Assembly: GCA_025449115.1 (NCBI GenBank)
Contig: JAHLKC010000059.1
Location: forward strand, 62,001 to 126,000
Length of the DNA stretch: 64,000 nt
Direction: 5' to 3'
DNA from: Chytridium lagenaria
Lineage: Eukaryota > Chytridiomycota > Chytridiomycetes > Chytridiales > Chytridiaceae
Part shown: positions 1 through 14,466 of the stretch, piece by piece
How positions within the stretch are numbered: the first letter of the stretch is position 1
How the letters are laid out: each line of letters opens with the position of its first letter
Translations under genes and position numbers: made by a program
Notes under the pieces: model-generated
Databases searched by the model: none
Told to the model about the DNA's origin: nothing
The model's input: only the letters and a program-made list of their open reading frames with translations

Positions 1-1544
1 GGATCAAGAGAGGCTTCCACCGGAATTTATTAATTTAAACAAAAAAGAAACACGCTTACCTTTACAAGCTTAAAGCTGGTATTTCAGAGACTATTGGTGA
101 GGGTATTAATGAAAACATAGATGAGTTGCAATGAAAGAATCCGCGAAAGTCTCACTGAAGTGTAGGAACCGGCCACTACCTTCAACTCTCACCCAGGTCT
201 AGATACATGATGTCGGATAAGGTAATCCTTGAGCTTATCGAGAAAATTGGAGATTATATCGATATGTTGTACGCAGTTTCAGGTAATATTAATAGTTAGA
301 AACGACTAATATATCAGATGCCATTGCATTACTAGACATAATATCATCATTTGCTCTGATGGCGCGAAACATTTTCCTACATTCGTCCCAAATTCGGGCA
401 AACGGTGATATTCTTAATGATCCGCATTAATTCAATTTTTAGACCGCTATTAAGTCAGGAAGACATCCCATAAAGGAAAAATCCAGCGATTCATCATTCG
501 TCGCAAACGATATATTTTTGCGGAGAAGGATCCAACGTTCAAATTATTACAGGCCCTAACATGAGTGGGAAATCTACGTATCTTCGAACTATAGCTCTCT
601 TAACCGTGATGGGCCATATCGGCTCATTTATACCAGCTGGTAAGATTGAGCGCCCTTTCTGTTTCATAAAGTTTAGAATTCGCCACTATTCGACTTCATG
701 ATCGGATTTTGACAAGGATCGGGTCGGATTCGAGTGATGCTTGCCTTTCGTCGTTCACAGCGGAAATGAAGGAGGCCGCCTATGTCTTGAAGACGGCAAC
801 TGACAAAAGCCTTATCCTTATCGATGAGCTGGGACGAGGTGCGTATGTTCGTTTGTGCAGAGATTTTACAGTTCAGGCTCATCGTACAGTGATGGGTTGA
901 GCGTTGCAATATCGGTGTGCGAAGAGCTTGTAAAAAAAAGGGTTCTTTTCATATAATTAGATGTTTCTAACCTTAAAGGCCTTCAGTTTCATCGTTACCC
1001 ATTTCCTGCAGCTTGCAGAGATTATGACGTTTTTCCCAAATGTTATCAATCTTCAGCTTTTGGTGGATGTAAGTTTGACCATGCTGATAACTTGGCTAAG
1101 CTCAAGAACAGAAAGACTTGAGGGAGGACCATGGCACCGTGGTCAAATATCATTACGTTGGTTGAAATCACTCCTCTTGTAGTAACTTTTTTAGACTGTG
1201 AAAGATGGCTTGTCGAATGAAAGGGGATACGGTCTACTAATGGCAAGGGCAGCAGGAATACCTCCAAATCTTTGTGAAAGCGCAGACGGTATAAGTCTTC
1301 AGGTAGGGATCGAATAGTAATCAACTCTGTTTATGATTTAGATTGAGCAGTTTCTTCGCATCGGAAGTTTGGCCGCTACCCAAGAAGGGGACGGGGAAGG
1401 GCAAAACAGATCCTACTCGAAACGCCAAAATCTTCAAACAGTTAAAAAACTGCTAACGGATGTTTCTTTTCGTCGCTTAACGAGGTTCAGCTGCGTAATT
1501 TTTTAAAATTCCTCCAAAAGCCAGACATGGGCAAAGGCGAATAA
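1..1544 (+). CDS. MSH4: MutS homolog MSH4, C-terminal part (truncated by the window edge)
   Basis: Meiotic MutS-family ATPase that, as MSH4-MSH5, stabilises recombination intermediates for crossovers. The lever/core end is at 1-450. Walker A (GPNMSGKST) is at about 552-578, followed by [14 protein letters not shown], Walker B ([10 protein letters not shown], 811-840) and the switch [12 protein letters not shown] near 990-1020. The wording around Walker B and THF matches MSH4 better than MSH2 or MSH6. Exons join across introns such as 841 to about 878, a 43-nt intron near 1071-1113, and one near 1150-1190 that restores the frame KYHY/TVKDG. A last intron from about 1441 gives an end [13 protein letters not shown] with stop at 1544; without it the stop is at 1506. 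A missing A in the run near 40-50 breaks the first exon. The 5' part lies outside the window. Confidence 0.9.
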
Positions 1545-1648
1545 ATAAAAGGTTCCTAACCCGAACAGTCCAGATTGCCGGTTTGTCAGAATTTCGGTTG
1601 TTGTTTGAATCTTCGGACGTTGAGTGCTCCCCTTTTATTGATTCCATC

Positions 1649-3237
1649 ATGGAACAGGACTTCTCCTCCATTTAAAGGTCTTCTATGAGCGACTCTTCCC
1701 ATTTGATGATTTGACTAGATGGCTTAATGCATTCTCAGGTATTCTCCGTCAAGGATGCAAAGGCTAATCTCTAAGAGTGCAAGAACCCTTTAAGCAACCG
1801 AGAGTTCAGTTTTACTTTAGAGTCAGATGCATACATCCGTTTCCAGTCGTTCTCAGACAGCGCCGAACTCAAACAGGAAGTTGTGAGGTTGCATCCAGTG
1901 AAGATCGATATCGGGGCTCTTTACAACACAAAGGTATGCGTCCTACGTAATGAAATAGGAGACTTATGGTTGTTTTAGCCCAAGGACAAAAAGGGCCTTC
2001 GACCTGGGGCATTTCAACCCAAAGAGCGTGAACTCGTCTTTGATATAGATTTGACAGATTACGATGAAGTTCGTACATGTTGCAAGTAAGCTTAAGTTTA
2101 TATGCGGTTTTAACCTGTCAAGTGAAGCAAACGTCTGCAGGAAATGCTGGGTTTTTATCTGTGTGGCCATTAAAACAATCCACAGGATTTTAAAAGGTAA
2201 AAGGGCATGTGCATTCTTTATGTCATAACTTTATAGATGATTTCGGGTTTAAACATATCTTATGGGTTTACTCCGGCAGAAGAGGCATCCATTGCTGGAT
2301 CTCCGACAGTCGTGCAAAGAACTGACAGCGGAAGGACGTCGGGCTCTTGTGAGCTATATCGATCTTATTCGCGGAAGTGAGGAGGGAGGTCGAAGACTAA
2401 TCTGCTGGCTAAAATGAATCACAAATCTGTCAGGTACTTAAATAGCATAGAAAGTATATTTATTCCACAAGGTTATCACAGGAAGATGTCGAGTCCTATT
2501 TTACGAGCAACATCATTTTAAATCAAGATGTTCTGACCACCTCGGCAAAATGGCAGAAAGTCCTTGTATTCATTCCTGATGAAGGTTCGTTTCTCCACGC
2601 AATATCTTACTCAATGCGCCGAAGAGCTAAAAGCCAACCTTAACGATTTGTGGACAAGGAATCCTAATTTGAATCCACAATCAAAATGGCTTGGTCTGGT
2701 AAACTCGGTGAAAGACTTTGCAGCCAAGAAGCCGGTGAATAGATAAAGCTATATAATTATCTAATAATGGCAGCAAAAACGCGCAGCGTTGCTGTCCTCA
2801 ATTCCCGAATCATGTTCCATTACACGTATGCGCGCCTCGATGCAAACGTCTCGGTGGACTTAATCACTTGTTGAAAAGCCCCTTTTGCGTGCACCCCAAG
2901 ACAGGTATACTCGATGTGCATACAATTTCTGACATAACTAGGTCGGGTCTGCGTCCCTGTAGATCCGAATACCTGTGATGACTTTGATCCTCTAGGAGTC
3001 CCCACCGTGTACTCCCTTGTCCAGGAGATTAACGATGCAACATGTGAGATGGACGAATCGAAAGAAGGAAAGGCCTCAGGTAAAATATTAATTGAAACAT
3101 TGTTTCTCTTGGTTAATATTTCTCTTAATTTTTATACTGCAGATATCCGAAAGACGTCTCTTTATCCATATATCAAGTCGTTTGCTGCGTACGTGAGAGA
3201 GTTGGATCAACCACCAAAAAACGTTCTGGCCTTCTGA
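1649..3237 (+). CDS. PRI1: DNA primase small (catalytic) subunit
   Basis: Eukaryotic/archaeal-type primase that makes the RNA primer for DNA polymerase alpha. Recognisable blocks in order: [16 protein letters not shown] (near 1690), [19 protein letters not shown] (1800-1850), [18 protein letters not shown] with the catalytic DxD (2029-2090), CRKCW of the zinc-binding region (near 2140), the primase signature [13 protein letters not shown] (2270-2310), [25 protein letters not shown] (2830-2915), and [18 protein letters not shown] (2957-3007). Introns are short (for example 37 nt near 1738-1774, and about 2913-2951). The ATG at 1649 gives MEQDFSSI, which runs into LKVFYERLF only if one T is added to the run at about 1670. 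A second one-base loss lies at about 2852. It starts 105 bp after MSH4. Confidence 0.92.
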
Positions 3238-3266
3238 TCTTTCTGACAATTCAGTTGAATGTTGAA

Positions 3267-4411
3267 ATGGTATTGTACTGTGTAGGAAACAACAATAAAC
3301 AATATCAATATCAGAGTGTTGACGCTGAAAAACAATGGCTCGCCAGTTCTATCCTACCAAAGACCTTCGAGGCGCTACATCAGCTTTTGCAGGTTTTTAA
3401 TGATGTTAATTTGGATTTAAACGTCGAAGGAAAGTCTCGCCATATGCACATCAAGTGACTCAGGTATAGCTCATTCTGCAATGTGTCTTAAAATACCTGG
3501 TGCCGTAGATAAAACTGGCCATTCGACCATTGCTTTGTCCTCTTTGAAGTAAGGATTCGCTAGTAATCGGCATTAATGTATAACTTTAGCAATGATTTGT
3601 TAAGGGTTTTGTGACCATTGACGGGACAGACATTACCAAGGGAGTGAGGATAAGAAGATCTTCGAACACGGCCTAATTGAGCTCTTGCTAGGAATTAACG
3701 CTTAAGCTACCCCATTATAATCGGGTCCCTTAAAAATATCTATTTCTCCTGGTAAGGTTTACAAGCTTTCGCAATTGAAGTCTTGCCGGAATCATCTTGA
3801 AGGAGCTTTATCTGAATTGAACAAATACGAGAAAGAAGGGTATCAGTTTTCTCATTTAAGAAAGGTCTGGTCAAGAATACATCAACACAATGTTAACCAA
3901 TTTTCATAGATTGTAAAATCCTTCCGCGACGCGATCAGGAAAACACAGATGATACTTCTGACAGTCTCAGATGATCAACTGTTTCCATTCAAGGATTGTG
4001 AGGTTGCAGTGAGTTAATTTAAAGAAAGAATAGATTCTCTAACTCGTAAAGCAATTTAGTCCCGATCTGCCGGAAGACCTCGTGATTGAATTCTATATCT
4101 CCCAAACGTCTTTAATTACATCAGTGTATGCTCTCAACTTCCATCAACATGCTCTTCCGCTTCAAATACAGAGCAAACTCCTCTCTAAGCTGCGGACGAT
4201 AAAAATAGAGTAATGATATTCTCTTTATTTTCTAATGCGCTAGCACATACAAGGCAGGCCGGTGGAAATAGTGGACGAGATCTTTCTTGAATCGCCCGTT
4301 CCTCAATTGGTGAAATTAAAGGAAAATTGGAAGACATGCTCGAAATATCCTGGAGTGCAATTAATGTCTTTAACGCAGTTTCGTAGCTACAAGCCCATTT
4401 ACAGCAACTAA
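3267..4411 (+). CDS. RAV2: Rogdi/RAV2-family protein, V-ATPase assembly (RAVE) subunit
   Basis: Rogdi-type leucine-zipper protein; the yeast member Rav2 is part of the RAVE complex that reassembles the vacuolar proton ATPase. Visible similarity: EKQWLASSILPKTFEALHQLLQ near the N terminus, GFVTIDGTDITKGV (about 3610-3650), a KLSQLKSCRNHLEGAL helix (3764-3810), SPDLPEDLVIEFYISQTSLITSVYALNFHQHALPLQ in short matching pieces (4060-4170), then a C-terminal end at SYKPIYSN with stop TAA at 4409-4411. The start ATG at 3267 follows from an intron at about 3282-3315 that joins MVLYC to SVDAEKQW. At least two single-base frame breaks are seen, near 3610 and 4388. The gene begins 29 bp after the primase stop. 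It is poorly conserved as a family, hence the lower confidence. Confidence 0.7.
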
Positions 4412-4457
4412 GGTTGTTCATTAGATTCATTGTACAGACAATAAGGGTTTTAAGAGC

Positions 4458-5650
4458 CTACCAGAGTGAATGGGTAGCCACGTTCTTCAGTTTAAACAAC
4501 CTCAAAATTACTGAGTACGACAGTAAAAAGCAGGCGATGCAAGCATATATGCTAAATCTCTTGAAGACTGGATCCGAGACTTCCGGAATCTTTGAGGCCA
4601 AGAGAACAATAAAAAGGCAGAGATCGCGTCTTCGAAGGGCGGTCAATAATTACGTAAAAAGAAATTACATCTTACAAAGGATACCCGCAATTTGACTTTC
4701 GAGAACATATTGAGACTGGAATCCTCCAGCAACCAGTTGAGGCTTACCATCCTTGGCTCCAGTGTAAGGCGCACCACGAATCTGGTTCCACATGAAACCA
4801 GAACAGAAGAGGACGATAAATCCCTATGAGGAGTGAGAGGATTATATAATGATCATCTTACCAATGAAGCAAACATCCAAAGCTGCTTGTTCCTCAAAGC
4901 TCGATGATATTTTAGAAAGGACACTCAAAAGCAAGATGGTACTGATGGTACCAGCAGCGTAAACCAAGTAGACGGAGTAATCAACAGGCCTGGTAATTTT
5001 AATCTGAATACGAGCGACATTCTCGACCCATGAAGCAAAGTCTTCCGCCCTTAGCCCCCTAAACAAAAAAAGAATGCTTAACACGATAAACAACGGAGAC
5101 AAGTCAATACCTTCGGTTTAAGTCATAAAGCTCATATTCCTTTGCAATGACTTTGTAATTAGGTCCCTCACTGGGCGGGAAGTGAAAGAAAACGGAACTG
5201 ATTGTATTTGAAGCTGAGAAACCCCATAAGTATTCAGAAATGGAAGCATGCAACGCACCGAACGGAAACGTCCTGTCCATCCTTAAAATCGAGGGTTGCA
5301 AAATATGATCTGCCAGCCTGACGGTTCTTCGCCCAACCTTCAGTAACAAAGTGAACTCGCCGGCGAACTCCCTACGATCCATTAATATCGGCTGATTCGC
5401 TGTTAAGTCAACCTGCAGGGCTCGCAGTTATACTCCTTTCCAGATGCAGTGAGAACAACGAAAGAGGAGTAATTGCGAGGTTTTCTCGGTGAGAAGGGTG
5501 TATGAGCGGGAATCCAACGTTATAGGCGCAGCCACATTTTTCAGTGACAGTCTCTCGAGAGATGCAACTTTGAGTCGATCGAGTCTGCCGCATTGGCCAA
5601 TGCAAGGAGCGGCATTACCGCGCGATAATCCTAACCAGCGCATTTTTTCC
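4458..5650 (-). CDS. OST3: Oligosaccharyltransferase subunit OST3/OST6 (thioredoxin-like, four-TM)
   Basis: ER membrane oxidoreductase subunit of the N-glycosylation complex. Reading leftward: PRNYSSFVVLTASG followed by a CEPC motif (CxxC, about 5430), then SYFATLDFKDGQDV (about 5275-5320), VFFHFPPSEGPNY (about 5160-5190), ITRPVDY before the first TM (near 5000), the family signature MWNQIRGAPY (near 4790), and a last hydrophobic part ending VLRLFKLKN before stop at 4458. The order (lumenal thioredoxin domain, then four TM segments) is that of OST3/OST6/MAGT1/TUSC3. Single-base frame breaks occur near 4627, 5185, 5275 and 5490. The start is uncertain: a hydrophobic signal-like stretch (PLLALANAA) lies near 5610 in a shifted frame. 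It converges with RAV2 (46 bp) and follows YME1 directly. Confidence 0.85.
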
Positions 5651-5792
5651 ACTAATAAATGAAAATTTTGAGGTCCACAAAAAAACAAAACCAACTTCTT
5701 CATCCTGGTAAGATGAGGGAAATATGTATTTGATAATGCATGCAGCTCCGAAAGAGCGCTTTCAATGTGTGGGCCAACGACAGTAATATTAA

Positions 5793-8297
<2,505 letters not shown>

Positions 8298-8348
8298 TGC
8301 GCGGAATGCAGCGAGCCTTTTGACTGAACGAGTACGATCATCATTCGA

Positions 8349-11195
8349 ATGCTCAATTTAGGAATCCCTGAGTTTTTTGAGAGTGAAGTGGGCGAGGCCT
8401 TGGTGTCGAGAACGGAGTCACTTGGTACTCGGCTTTTATCTTCAAACTTTTGGTAACATTATCTATAGCTACCTTTAGAGAGCTTGGGCCCCCTGACTTA
8501 TGCCACATCGAGAAGACTAACTCAAAAGCTCCCAAGAAGGATGTAAGCGTTCCAGTCATTTCTTTTTCTAAGAATTTTAGATCGGCTCATATCACTTTGT
8601 TCTCGGAACAGACGCTAGGTACATCCGGATGCGAGCTATAATTCTAAAGAGAAAATAGCTCATCTGCAACACTTGCTGCATATCTCAATTCATTGACATA
8701 CTCCTTGGGATCTTTTAATCCAAAGACGCCAAGCCCTTGGAAGATCAAGTCTGGAACATACTGCTGCTTTAATGCATTCTCCAGGGTTGATGTGCGCGTT
8801 GAGGTGCGAATCCCCGGCGGCGTTGAGAGTTATGTAGTTGATCTTCGTTGGTGATAAGTAGGACAGTGTCTTCTTTCATCAACTTAATTCGTTTAGGCAC
8901 CCTATTACAAATCCCGCCATTTGGCAAGAAACTGCCGTTTCGAGTGTGTTGAGATCGATACTTGATGATAACGACGAGCCCGATGGCAATGATGGGCAGC
9001 CCCTACTCGGCTTACGGAAGCTGGACCACTTCCTACATTGGCGTTGGAGAAGAGATTTTTAGAGTCGGCTCGTTTAGAATTTTGAAAGGTGAGCCTTACT
9101 CGTTAAAAAAAAACTCTAACAAGATTAATAAAGGATGGCAACTTGGAACTGATCCGGAAGTCCAGGTCGCTACTTACTTTAGCAACCACCTTACAAATGG
9201 CATCATGAAGTATTTTATGGAATCGGGCCGTTTAGAAGAGGCAGCTAAGTTTTTCGAGCCTCTTTTTGAAAAGGACCCAGAAGTCGGAGCTGTGCTTGCC
9301 CGATCTTACCTCGGAACAGGTATTTTTCTTTGGATGTAGTGTTTTAATAGAAGTGCAGACGAAGAGATTAAAGCTGTCGATACTCTTTACACCGCTTTGA
9401 AACGCCAGCCTCTGTCTTACGGAGTTCTACTGGTCCAAATTGATTTTTTTGGTTAGCAAGGTTTGATGATTAATTAAGGGTAGTCCTGATTTTTGATTAG
9501 AAAAAATTAGATATGGCTTTAAAGCTTGCTAAACTTGCCGTGACTTATGCCCCTTCGGAGTACACGACTTGGTCCAAGCTCACTCAGGTCTATATTGAGC
9601 TCGGCGATTTTGAGTCGGTGAGTCTCGCACCCTCTTCCGCCCTAAGTATGGCTATCACGATGACTAACATTACATTATTTAAAGGCATTACTTTCGCTGA
9701 ACTCCTGCCCCATGTTTACTTACTGGTATAAAATCTTCTTTAAAACACTTCTAACGATCACAGCGAAAAGGATTCTCAGCGCATGCCTCCTCCGGTTCGA
9801 ACCCATTTGCCTCTTAAGCCAGATCTTGCCACGTTAAAGAACGATGAAGATCCAAAGAAAGTCCCCCCTGGTAATGGAACTGTTTACGACGAGAATGACC
9901 CTCGCGAGAATGAGGTTAAGCTTCACTGTGCTTACAGCTCTAATATTTTAAGATTCATCCAGAGCTTCTTCGTTTACCCGCACTTTCGCTCCGAGGCACA
10001 TTTTCGAAAGCTTATGCTCTTCTGATTCGTATTGTGTCAAAAGTTGGTTGGGATGAGCTTCTTCGTTTCCGCTCAAATGTGTTTGTGATGGAGGAAGAAT
10101 ACAGAATTCATCGGGCGATTACGGAAGAGAAAAGTAAAAGTGACGAACATGAGTCGGGAGATACAGAAGAAAGCAATTTGATCAATATGACCGGGGAGCA
10201 GCCTAATGTAGTGGTGGAAAATACCTTCAGCGAGAAAGAAGAAGATGGATTTGACACAATTGCTTTAGATGCCACTGGAGAGTCAGATTTAGAGAAGAAT
10301 GGGAATAAAAATAGTACGGAGCTCTCCGTGGATGCTATTTCTCCGTCTGGAAGCAAGGGCATCACTATCGATGAGATCATTAAGAAGGCTGCTGTTGAGC
10401 AGGTTGAAAGTGTTGATGGGACGAGGTCTACCAGCGAATTCCTGTAATTTGTTTCTTTGTTTTTCATTGTCATCTAATCACGACTCAGAACCCGCGCCCC
10501 AAGCGTGGCTCTGTATCTTTCTCATTCCGCAACAAGAGATTGTGTGAAAAGTGGTTAGATAATTTGTTTATGGTTCTTTACAATGACTTGCGTCTTTACA
10601 CGGCTCTGAAACAGGTACATAGATTTTTCTAGACATCATTTTACTTCTTAAGGAAATTGCACAATATCGTTCCTCGTTTGGGGGTGCTCCAAATTCTTCT
10701 AATGCTCTCTTCTCTACCGCAAAACGGGAGCTGAATGGGAAATTTACGGCGACCTTTCCGTCAGGCTGAGCACCCTGAAGACGGCAAAAATGCATACCGT
10801 CTCTGCTTGGATCAGAAGTTTTCTGCGAAGTCGCTCTTAAAGCTTTTGGAGATGTCCTCGAATGAAGGAAACATCAAGGATACCTTGACCTACGTGGTCC
10901 GCTTGGTAACTGTGTTGGATCGTGCATTTGTTGAGCACACTGTAAGAAACTTAACGATCTGGAGACATTTACTAATGGTTTTAGTACCCAAGCCCTATTG
11001 CTAGAGGTGTATTTTCGCTGATCCGGCGTCATGGGCTTGCAAAGGTTCAAAACGCTTTAATCTCTATGAATATCCCGCAACGCCAATACAGGCTTGTGAC
11101 TCGATACTTTGAGTAAGTCGAATAGTCTATTGTTTGACCTAATTGAATACTTTAGGTACGCCGAGCTATATAGAATAACTGGTGTGATGTGGTGA
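8349..11195 (+). CDS. Exomer ChAP subunit (Chs6/Bch1/Bud7 family)
   Basis: Arf1- and Chs5-binding cargo adaptor that exports chitin synthase III and other cargo from the trans-Golgi in yeast. Blocks: ELGPPDLCHIEK (8479), GSYHFVLGTDA (8583), TYCCFNAFSRVDVRVEVRIPG (8757-8820, with breaks), RLEEAAKFFEPLFEKDPEVGA and LARSYLG (9229-9320, TPR-like), LKLAKLAVTYAPSEYTTWSKLTQVYIELGD (9519-9610), MPPPVRTHLPLKPDL (9783), VGWDELLRFRSNVFVMEEEY (10043-10100), RNKRLCEKWLDNLFMVLYNDLRLY (10530-10600), LISMNIPQRQYRLVTRYFEYAELYR at the end. The stop is 11193-11195. The start ATG 8349 joins the LGPPDLCH block through an intron near 8429-8470. An unusual acidic insert fills 10100-10440. It lies in the same window as two chitin synthases, a biologically sensible pairing. 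Confidence 0.88.
10100..10440 (+). other. Acidic low-complexity insert inside the ChAP
   Basis: Between EEEYRIH and the conserved KRGSVSFSFRNKRLCEKW block lies about 110 residues rich in Glu, Asp, Ser and Asn, including EESNLINMTGE and KEEDGFDTIALD. In yeast Chs6 the corresponding gap is short (about 20 residues). It is open across its length and likely translated, as a disordered loop between structured ChAP segments. Confidence 0.6.
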
Positions 11196-11241
11196 ACATG
11201 TTGAATTTTGAATAAGATCATTCAATGACCCTTTACATGCT

Positions 11242-12222
11242 TTATTTGCGGCAAGCCTTGACAATAACGAATCGCAGCATGCGGTGTTTGTAAAGATAGG
11301 TGAGAAAGGATGTGATAAAAAAAAATTGCAAGCGAGATCCCAATGACAAAATGTGCTTAAACGAGGATGACTGAGCTTGGACAAAAGAGGCTAAGGGATT
11401 AAACACATTCTCGGAAATATCTTCAACCTCCACGCTTTCAAAACCGTACAAACCCAAAGTTTGACGATAAACTTCCTCTGAAACCAAATTCCGTCTCGGA
11501 GCCTTTGACATTAGACAAAATAAGTTGAGCACTTGATTCGGCCAAAAGCCTTTGCCCTCTCCTCCGATAATATCAGCAAGGCTCAGGCGTCCAGAAGTCT
11601 TCAGCACCATAGAACAAAGACTGAAGAAGTCGTTTCGGCATGTTCCAAAATGGTATGCGCTATCGACACTGGTTGCAACATCGTATTGCCGATCTTGGAG
11701 ACCACGTGTGGAGTCGGAGACGTCAACCCAAGACTTCAGCTTAATAGCATCTCCTTGAAACACATGAATTCTAGATTCCAGCCGATTATGTCTCACTTTT
11801 TTGGAGGAAAGCTGAGCTTGTACAGCCTCGGAGGTAACGGACCAAATATGCACGTTAGGGAAGCGCGAACCCCATAGCAAAAGTTGGTCTCCGCATCCCG
11901 AACCAAAATCGATGATGTTATCGAAATCTTGAAAGGTTTCATTTGAGACAAGGGAAGCAAGGTCGCTACAGGCTACATTCGAGTCACTGTGTTAGCCGTC
12001 ATCGTCCACTCGACGGCATCGGCATTAGAAGTTGTGCCTACCGATAGCGAAAGACGTTGTATGTTTCCAAAATCCCATGTTAAACCAATGGGTCTTGACT
12101 TCAAAGTTAAGAAGGTCTTGATCATTTCCGTACACTTCTTTGCTGCGAGTCAGCAGTCTCGCGAGGACGAAGAGGAGAAAAGGACTGAAGACTCCCACCA
12201 AAACGCCAATCCAAAAGCTCAT
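11242..12222 (-). CDS. Membrane-anchored SAM-dependent methyltransferase, substrate unknown
   Basis: The N terminus (12222-12130) is a single hydrophobic anchor, FWIGVLVGVFSPFLLFVL, then a basic stretch. After an intron at about 11972-12042 comes motif I, DFGSGCGDQLLLWGSRFP (about 11860-11915), a Rossmann SAM-binding loop. Further class I elements follow: FQGDAIKL (near 11745), YDVATSVDSAYHF (near 11670) in the position of motif II/post II, and GRLSLADIIGG (near 11570). The C terminus has a second hydrophobic stretch, FFITSFLTYLYKHRMLRFVIV, near 11260-11310. It resembles fungal membrane-associated type 11 methyltransferases, but I cannot name the acceptor. It converges with the ChAP (46 bp between stops). 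No frame break was noticed. Confidence 0.75.
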
Positions 12223-12668
12223 GTTATATTGTAATGTTTTGGAAATTCAAAAGCCAAGTGGGACAGTAATTAGTATTAAAATATGGTTTGAGGTGGGTTT
12301 GCAGGACGTGTATTGTTCAAAAGTCACATTCTACTGCGACGAAAACCGACAACGAAGTGCTCTGTTAACCACTGGCCAACCCTCATGCGTGTGTAGGAAT
12401 CAAAGAATGAAGGGACGGAAGTCAACATCGTATGATTTTGAGTTGAAGCCTACACAGACCATCTTATGATTCAGAGTTTAAGCGCACACAGACTAAGACG
12501 CTGTAGTAACGTGGGTAAGCCCGTTAATAAAACACATCTCATCAGTCGCACTAGCTCCTGGGCCAGAGCAAAGACTGCATGTACGTTCACGTAAACCCCT
12601 TTCAACTGTCAGCATGCAGCTCCCACTAAAATAAAAGTAAAAAACTTGTCTGAAGTACTGTACTGAAA
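12223..12668. other. Divergent intergenic region between the methyltransferase and TAM41
   Basis: About 450 bp with no supported gene. It separates two divergent starts and presumably holds both promoters. I see two near-copies of a short segment around 12430-12500 (gattttgagtt and gattcagagttt, each followed closely by acacaga) and no clear TATA box. Confidence 0.4.
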
Positions 12669-13968
12669 ATGGCGTGTCTGCGATTTCGTGGAGTGCTGAG
12701 GAAGCAATATTCAACTTCAACCACTTTTTGGGCAGATGAAACACTATACGGCTTACTTGATGCATTCAATGCACCTGTGCGCTTTGCAGCAGGCTATGGC
12801 TCGGGCGTATTTAAACAAGCTAGTTATGATGAAAATTCGGCACCAGGAACCACCAAAGGGCCTATGATAGACCTCATCTTTGGAGTCACCCACCCTGAGC
12901 ATTGGCATTCATTGAATGTGCGCCAGAATCCTCATCATTACTCCTTCCTAAAGTCATTCGGATCGCAAACTATATCGGTAGTTCAAAACAAGTTTGGAGC
13001 TGGAGTCTACTTCAACCCGGATGTCGTCATTCCCTCAAACAAAGGAAATGTTCGCGTGAAGTACGGAGTTGTTGCGATGGATCGCCTGATATCGGATTTA
13101 AAAGATTGGGACACATTATATTTAGCTGGCAGAATGCAGAAACCGGTATGCTGCTTTCCAAACCTTTTCGTTATTTCTTCAGCGTTCTCCTTCCATTTAT
13201 GGACTTGACCTGCTGTCATCCTTCCTCTGAAGTAGTTTTTAGGGAAAACGCTAATTATATCTGCTAGACGAAGATCCTGAGGGGTGATTCAAGGATAAAG
13301 CTGGCAAATGACTCCAATTTGGAAAACGCTGTGAGGATTGCTCTTCTCACACTTCCGACCGAGTTTACAGAAGAGGACTTCTTTAAGGCCATCGTCTCCA
13401 TATCATATCTTGGTGATTTCAGGATGATGGTTGCAGAAAATCCTAGAAAAGTACACAACATTGTTGAAGGTCAAATTGCCGAGCTTCGCGCAATGTACCG
13501 ACCGATTGTCGATAACTGCTCAAACGTTCAAATATCTTCAGGGAGTGACTGGCGTGAACCGTCGAATACCGGACTGGATAATGTAATGAAACAAGATGAC
13601 GACGCAAGGCTCCGGTCAGCGTTAGTTCTCGCATTGCCCAAAAAAGTGAGAGACCAGTTGTTTGCTATGTATCGTCAGAGACACGGGCAGGAAGTTTTAA
13701 ACGGTTTGGAGAATCCCACCTTTTTTCAGCTGACTGTTTTAGATGCCGAGTTGGCAAATATCATAGCCAATTCTTCTGAAGTATCTGAATTGACGAAGAA
13801 AGGTATGCAGTTGATAGAATGTTAGCAATATAATCTAATGCTGTTACAGCTATTCAAAGCATTGTTCGCTTGCCTGCTCTGACTCAATCAGTTAAAGGCC
13901 TTCTGACTGCTGGTCCGTCCCGCTCTCTTAGATACGTTGGCGAAAAACTAGCTAAGCGATTCAAATAA
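12669..13968 (+). CDS. TAM41: Mitochondrial CDP-diacylglycerol synthase TAM41
   Basis: Makes CDP-DAG from phosphatidic acid and CTP at the matrix side of the inner membrane, feeding cardiolipin synthesis. The start is a short basic presequence (CLRFRGVLRKQYSTST). Then the nucleotidyltransferase-like core: VRFAAGYGSGVFKQ (near 12775-12820), MIDLIFGVTHPEHWHSLN (12864-12917) with the acidic residue after M-I, HHYSFLKSFG (12937-12966), FGAGVYFNPDVV, VKYGVVAMDRLISDL, LYLAGRMQKP (13118-13147). After an intron at about 13147-13266 come LENAVRIALLTLPTEFTEEDFF and SYLGDFRMMVAENPRKVHNIV (13408-13460). A second intron sits at about 13802-13849. The C terminus is TKKAIQSIVRLPALTQSVKG and ends FK, TAA 13966-13968. 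Reads without any frameshift. Confidence 0.93.
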
Positions 13969-14107
13969 AAAGTAACTATCCACAATACTCCCTATATATG
14001 TTTAAGTTGTTGATGCCAAACCGTGATCAAACACCATGCAGCTGGGACCATAGATATTGTAGCTGAACAACAGAAAATCACATTAACCAAATGTATTGTT
14101 GGGCTTT

Positions 14108-14466
14108 TCAAACGCAAACTCTCGGTTTTCTCATCAATGGGGGGGGCAAGACGCGTGTCGCTACGCTGTCTCTAATTACCGCGCCCCCTCTACCGCCACC
14201 CCTTCCACCACGATTTCCTCCGCCTCCTCCGCCTCTGCCATAACCACCACCACCACCCCCTCCGCCTCCGCCCCTATAACCACCACCGCCTCCACCTCGG
14301 CCACCACCCCGTCCACCACCACCCCTGTTGCTGTATCCACCACGTCCGCCGCCCCTGTTATCTCCGTAACCGCCCCCACGTCCACCACCTCGTCCACCAC
14401 CCCGTCCACCACCTCGACTTCCTCCTCGACCACCTCTGGGCGCCTTATTTGAGGAGGTGCTCCCGC
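14108..14466 (-). other. RGG-box coding stretch, probably the C-terminal tail of tRNase Z
   Basis: On the minus strand one frame reads almost purely Arg/Gly from about 14445 to 14165 (repeated RGG and RGGG units with isolated Tyr, Ser and Asn), continues VIRDSVATR and stops at 14108. The frame is open upstream into KAP, SSTSSN and EWTLSG, directly against the tRNase Z stop at 14467. Adding one A to the run of the KKK codons just before that stop fuses the two. The complementary strand is a Thr/Ser-rich open frame, which is only a shadow. RGG boxes bind RNA and are arginine-methylated. It could instead be a separate small gene, but I see no start or partner domain for one. Confidence 0.6.

Noticed and set aside
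1649..3237. Primase as a pseudogene because of two frame breaks
   Set aside because: All functional motifs are intact, only single bases at runs are off, and neighbouring essential genes show the same defect.
14096..14452. Thr/Ser-rich plus-strand frame as a mucin-like gene
   Set aside because: It is the exact complement of the RGG-box coding stretch; codon pattern and amino-acid bias are explained by that.
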